Of a DNA stretch of 64,000 nt, positions 61,011-64,000 are shown piece by piece. Position numbers and translations under genes: made by a program. The DNA lies in assembly GCF_001592225.1 (NCBI RefSeq), contig NZ_BCWN01000003.1, positions 162,361-226,360 of the forward strand. The letters run 5' to 3'. This DNA is from Castellaniella caeni NBRC 101664 (GTDB taxonomy: Bacteria; Pseudomonadota; Gammaproteobacteria; Burkholderiales; Burkholderiaceae_B). A model generated the notes under the pieces. The model had not been told where the DNA came from. It searched no databases and saw only the letters and a list, made by a program, of their open reading frames with translations. Each line of letters starts with the position of its first letter. Position 1 is the stretch's first letter.

Positions 61011-62249
61011 TCAGGCGGGGCGCTTCATCTTGCAGGTGGATTCCACCGGATTGACCGCTTCTTCGCCGGTGAAGGTCTTCACGGCCAGAAAGCCCATGTC
61101 GGTGTCGTCGGCCTTGTACTTGGCCTCTTTGCTGACTTTGGACACCACGATGGGCAGCACCACCTGGTGATCCGCCGCGCGGATGGTCTGCTCGCCCATG
61201 GGGGTCTGCAGCTTCACCTGTTCGAGGTTCAGGGCCAGCTGGCTGACCGGCATCGCGCCGTCCTTGGCGGGCGTGTTCTTCAGCGCCTGGCCCAACATTT
61301 CCATGCCAAAGACCGTCTGCGGCTCGATGAAGGTCGGGTAGTGGCCGGTCTTGGCCTTGTAGGCCTCGCCGAACTGCTCGGTCTTGTCGTTCAGGCCGAG
61401 GTTGAAGGCCGTGGATACGTAGTGGCCCAGCGCGGTTTCACCGGCGTTGGCAAGATTGCCCGGCTGGTCGAGGAACACCGTGCCAAAGCGCACGTTCAGG
61501 CCCGCATTGCGCGCGCTTTTCATGAGCAGCAGCAGGTCGTTCGACCAGTTGCCGGTGATCACCGTCTGGGCACCGCTGGCGCGAATCTTGGAGGTGTACG
61601 GCGCGAAGTCCTGGATCTTGTTGACGTCGTGCAGGACGGATTCGACCACGGTGTAGCCACCCTCCTGGGCAAAGCCCTGGATGGCCTTTTGCATGTCCAT
61701 GCCCCAGGAATAATTCTGGTTCATGGAGAACACCTTGGTGCCCAGGTCGCCCGCGTCTTTCATGGCATGCACCAGCGTCTTCACGCGGATCGGGGCGTTG
61801 GTGGTGAAGCGGAAATGGTAGAAGTGGCACTTGTCGCCCGTGAGTTCGAGCGCCTCACCGCCCATGTTCAGGTAGAGCACTTCCTTGCCCGGGTTGCGCA
61901 GATTGTATTTGCGCACGTCTTCCGTGATCTGTCCCGACACCGCCGAGGACGAGCCCTGGATGATGACGCGGGCGCCACCGGCAATCGCCGCCTTCACCTT
62001 GTCGGACGCGCCCGCGGGCCCGCCCTGGTTGTCGTATTCGGCCAGTTCGACCGGCGCGCCATCCCAGCCACCCGCCTGGTTGATTTCTTCCAGCCCGTAC
62101 TTGACCGCCGTGCGGTACAGAAGCCCGGTCGAGGCCTGCGGGCCGGACAAAGTTTCAACCAAGGCGATCTTCAGCGGTTCGGCCTGGACGGTGCCGACGG
62201 CCAGCAAGCCGCACACCGACATCATTGCTGCAATCTTTGTGTACTTCAC
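61011..62249 (-). CDS. Periplasmic substrate-binding protein (LivK/amide-like)
   Basis: The 412-residue precursor of the Peripla_BP_6 family has signal peptide KYTKIAAMMSVCGLLAVGTV, then LKIALVETLSGPQASTGLLY, the typical ligand-site opening. The start is GTG at 62249 because AGGAG lies eight bases upstream and the signal peptide begins there; an ATG at 62306 would add 19 residues over the operator repeat. The ligand is not predictable. It heads the importer operon. Confidence 0.9.
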   Translation of the reverse strand: MKYTKIAAMMSVCGLLAVGTVQAEPLKIALVETLSGPQASTGLLYRTAVKYGLEEINQAGGWDGAPVELAEYDNQGGPAGASDKVKAAIAGGARVIIQGSSSAVSGQITEDVRKYNLRNPGKEVLYLNMGGEALELTGDKCHFYHFRFTTNAPIRVKTLVHAMKDAGDLGTKVFSMNQNYSWGMDMQKAIQGFAQEGGYTVVESVLHDVNKIQDFAPYTSKIRASGAQTVITGNWSNDLLLLMKSARNAGLNVRFGTVFLDQPGNLANAGETALGHYVSTAFNLGLNDKTEQFGEAYKAKTGHYPTFIEPQTVFGMEMLGQALKNTPAKDGAMPVSQLALNLEQVKLQTPMGEQTIRAADHQVVLPIVVSKVSKEAKYKADDTDMGFLAVKTFTGEEAVNPVESTCKMKRPA

Positions 62250-62283
62250 TCCTGCCACTCCTGTGTAATCATCCATATGTATG

Positions 62284-62318
62284 CTTGTCTGATATGTTTG
62301 CTTCACTTATCAGACAAG
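62284..62318. promoter_or_regulatory. 11-bp inverted repeat upstream of the importer operon
   Basis: CTTGTCTGATA (62284-62294) and TATCAGACAAG (62308-62318) form a perfect inverted repeat with a 13-base spacer, 35 bp upstream of the binding-protein GTG. It lies between the importer operon and the divergent SDR-gntR genes. It is the best candidate site for the GntR/FCD protein encoded at 63.2-63.9 kb. Confidence 0.6.
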
Positions 62319-62458
62319 TTGTAGAATTCTAGTCAGGTCGAAAATTGCTTGTCAACGAAAGTCCGTGGCACGAGCGACAAATTCTCGATCAACAAGAATT
62401 ATTCGTTTGTTTTCAATCGCTTGAACAGCATTAGGAATAACCCTAAGAGGAGACCCAC

Positions 62459-63196
62459 ATGATTTCTTTCACCGGCAAAACCGTACTCATCACCGGCGCC
62501 AGCGGCGGCATTGGTCGCGAGGTGGCCCGGCAGATGGCCCTGGCTGGGGCCAACGTCGCCCTGTGCGATCTCTCCACCCAGGCGCTCGACACCCTGGCCC
62601 ACGAACTGGCGGCGGCGCCCGGCGGCACCTCCACTCACACAGTGGACGTCGCCGACGCCCAGGCCTGCCGACAGCTGGCACAAACCGTGGCCCGGCACCA
62701 CGGCGGCATCGACTATCTGGTGCACTCGGCGGGCATCTACCCGGAACAGCGCGTCGAGGACATGAGCGACGAGCAATGGCGCAAGCTCATGAGCATCAAC
62801 CTGGACGGCACCTTCTACATGTGCCGCAGCGTCATCCCGCACCTCACCGACCACAGCGCCATCGTCACCTTGTCATCCCTGGCAGGGCACCGCGGCAGCC
62901 TGGGCCACGCGCACTACTCAGCCTCCAAGGGGGCCGTCAGCAGCCTGAGCAAGAGCCTCGCGCTCGAACTGGCCCCCCGAACCCGGGTGAACATCGTCGC
63001 GCCCGGCATCATCGCCACGTCCATGGCCGAGCCCCTGATGCGCCAGAAAGGTCAGGCGCTGCTGGACAACACGCCCATGAAGCGCTTTGGCACGGCGGCC
63101 GAAGTGGCCAGCGTCATCGCCTTCCTGTGCTCCGACCTGGCCAGCTTCGTCACGGGCGAGACGCTGCACGTGAACGGCGGCCTGTATATCGTGTAA
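62459..63196 (+). CDS. SDR-family oxidoreductase, divergent from importer operon
   Basis: The 245-residue classical SDR has VLITGASGGIGREVA and catalytic YSASKGAV. The NNAG motif is changed to HSAG (LVHSAGIYPEQ). ALCDLSTQAL places Asp for NAD. AGAGGAGA precedes the ATG at a good distance. It leads a two-gene plus-strand unit with the GntR regulator and is probably part of the same pathway as the importer/E1-E2-E3 operon. Confidence 0.9.
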   Translation: MISFTGKTVLITGASGGIGREVARQMALAGANVALCDLSTQALDTLAHELAAAPGGTSTHTVDVADAQACRQLAQTVARHHGGIDYLVHSAGIYPEQRVEDMSDEQWRKLMSINLDGTFYMCRSVIPHLTDHSAIVTLSSLAGHRGSLGHAHYSASKGAVSSLSKSLALELAPRTRVNIVAPGIIATSMAEPLMRQKGQALLDNTPMKRFGTAAEVASVIAFLCSDLASFVTGETLHVNGGLYIV

Positions 63197-63218
63197 TACT
63201 GGCCAAAGCCCCTTGCAT

Positions 63219-63935
63219 ATGACGACCAGGAACATGGATACACCCACGCAGCCGCTGACGACCGGCATCGTCGATTGGCTCAAGGACGAAATCGAGCAGA
63301 ATCGCCTCACAGAGGGCAGCAAGCTGCCCAGCGAAAAACAGCTGTGCGAGCAATTCGGCGTCAGCCGCTCGGTCGTGCGCGAGGCCATCTCCCAGCTGAA
63401 ATCCGAGGGCCTGGTCAGTTCGCACCAGGGGCGCGGCGTGTTCGTCAACGCGCGCAGCGCGCGACAGTCGTTCCGGCTCTCCAGCACGGCGCTCGACGAC
63501 CACGACGCCATCGAGCACATCATCGAGCTGCTGGTGGCTTTCGAATCCGCCGCCGCGCGGCACGCCGCCGTGCGCCACACGTCCGCCGACCTGAAAGCAA
63601 TCCGCCGCGCGCTGGTGGGCATGGAATACGCCATTCTCAACGACCAGCCCGGCGACAGCGAGGACTACGCCTTTCACCAGGCCATCTGCGATGCCACGCA
63701 CAACCCGCACTTCATCGCGCTCAACGAATACCTCGAACAGCACGTGCGCGGGCTCATCCGCCAGGCCCGCACCAACACGGTCACCCACCATCAAGATCTG
63801 GTGATGGCCGTGCAGACCGAGCACCACCAGATTCTCGACGCCATCGAGGCGCGCGACGGTGCCGCCGCCGCCCACGCCGCCGAAACGCACCTGCGCAATG
63901 CGGCGCAGCGACTGGATATTTATTTGAAGGATTGA
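63219..63935 (+). CDS. GntR-family regulator, FCD subgroup, of the importer/dehydrogenase cluster
   Basis: The 238-residue regulator has a winged helix about 20-85 (LPSEKQLCEQFGVSRSVVRE) and FCD ligand domain about 95-230, with metal-type residues in YAFHQAICDATHNPHF and HHQILDAIEARD. It probably senses the pathway substrate and controls the divergent importer operon through the inverted repeat near 62.3 kb. The start is ATG 63219 or ATG 63234; the latter has AGGAA close by. Confidence 0.88.
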   Translation: MTTRNMDTPTQPLTTGIVDWLKDEIEQNRLTEGSKLPSEKQLCEQFGVSRSVVREAISQLKSEGLVSSHQGRGVFVNARSARQSFRLSSTALDDHDAIEHIIELLVAFESAAARHAAVRHTSADLKAIRRALVGMEYAILNDQPGDSEDYAFHQAICDATHNPHFIALNEYLEQHVRGLIRQARTNTVTHHQDLVMAVQTEHHQILDAIEARDGAAAAHAAETHLRNAAQRLDIYLKD

Positions 63936-63937
63936 CA

Positions 63938-63961
63938 CGGATCGGCCTGCAGGCCGATCCG
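63938..63961. terminator. Perfect 24-bp palindrome after the GntR gene
   Basis: A fully self-complementary 24-nt sequence, centred on CCTGCAGG, starts two bases after the stop codon. As RNA it would form a 10-bp stem with a four-base loop, but no T-run follows. It may be a terminator core, an mRNA stabiliser or a protein-binding site. Confidence 0.5.
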
Positions 63962-64000
63962 ATTCGCCAGGCACAGATCAGCCCGCAGGGGCTGGGGGGG

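Noticed and set aside
62250..62306. ATG at 62306 as start of the binding protein
   Set aside because: It would place 19 residues before the signal peptide and overlap the inverted repeat; GTG at 62249 with AGGAG fits better.

Overview
This is about 64 kb of GC-rich chromosome, read as a member of the Burkholderiales, most likely Alcaligenaceae (the Bordetella/Achromobacter/Castellaniella neighbourhood). The evidence is the gene order pheA-serC-gyrA / ompA-ubiG-gph, the order trxB / ftsK-lolA-rarA...serS, and the group icd / DUF1841 / paired cytochromes c / MoxR-VWA. The species cannot be fixed from the sequence alone. There are no rRNA genes, intact insertion sequences, prophages or CRISPR arrays. 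One tRNA is present, tRNA-Ser(CGA), about 660 bp from serS.

Layout. 1-6.8 kb: housekeeping (pheA partial, serC, gyrA, ompA, ubiG, gph). 6.8-11.4 kb: transport and metabolism (sstT, meso-diaminopimelate dehydrogenase, DUF924, an EamA transporter, an AhpD-like protein). 11.5-14.6 kb: an ECF-type sigma factor without an adjacent anti-sigma gene, a cupredoxin plus His-rich secreted protein pair, and a GlxA-type AraC regulator. 14.7-18.6 kb: signalling (a chemoreceptor, then a periplasmic-sensor GGDEF-EAL protein with both signature motifs altered). 18.6-21.3 kb: a split lipoate ligase (lplA + lplB) and an MFS pump. 21.3-32.9 kb: tRNA-Ser, a small membrane protein with an EF-hand loop, serS, hutD-like, an aromatic amino acid permease, cytochrome b561, rarA-lolA-ftsK, trxB, an Smr protein and an EmrE-type pump. 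33-41 kb: an NCS2 purine permease behind a structured leader, a GntR gene beside a collapsed dctA pseudogene, a universal stress protein, thiM, a hemerythrin, an MFS pump and a PEP mutase/isocitrate lyase-family enzyme. 40.9-41.7 kb: a decayed integration site beside icd, with a 32-residue integrase stub preceded by five copies of an 8-bp box. 41.7-46.7 kb: icd, DUF1841, two cytochromes c and a MoxR/VWA pair.

46.7-64 kb is the most distinctive block. A minus-strand gene string encodes a branched-chain-type ABC importer (substrate-binding protein, LivH, LivM, LivG, LivF), an SDR dehydrogenase, and a complete lipoate-dependent 2-oxo acid/acetoin-type dehydrogenase: E1 with alpha and beta fused in one 732-residue chain, E2, and E3. 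livM-livG-livF-SDR are joined by successive ATGA overlaps. A divergent SDR plus a GntR/FCD regulator lie at the far end, next to an 11-bp inverted repeat in the importer's upstream region. After E3 a second unit begins behind two LacI-type palindromes: quinone oxidoreductase, SDR, then a shikimate dehydrogenase-like protein and a GMC oxidoreductase. The inferred logic is to import an unknown small molecule, oxidise a hydroxyl with an SDR, and cleave the resulting oxo compound oxidatively to acyl-CoA. The split lipoate ligase at 18.6-19.7 kb could lipoylate the E2. The substrate is not identifiable from sequence and is the main open question in the window.
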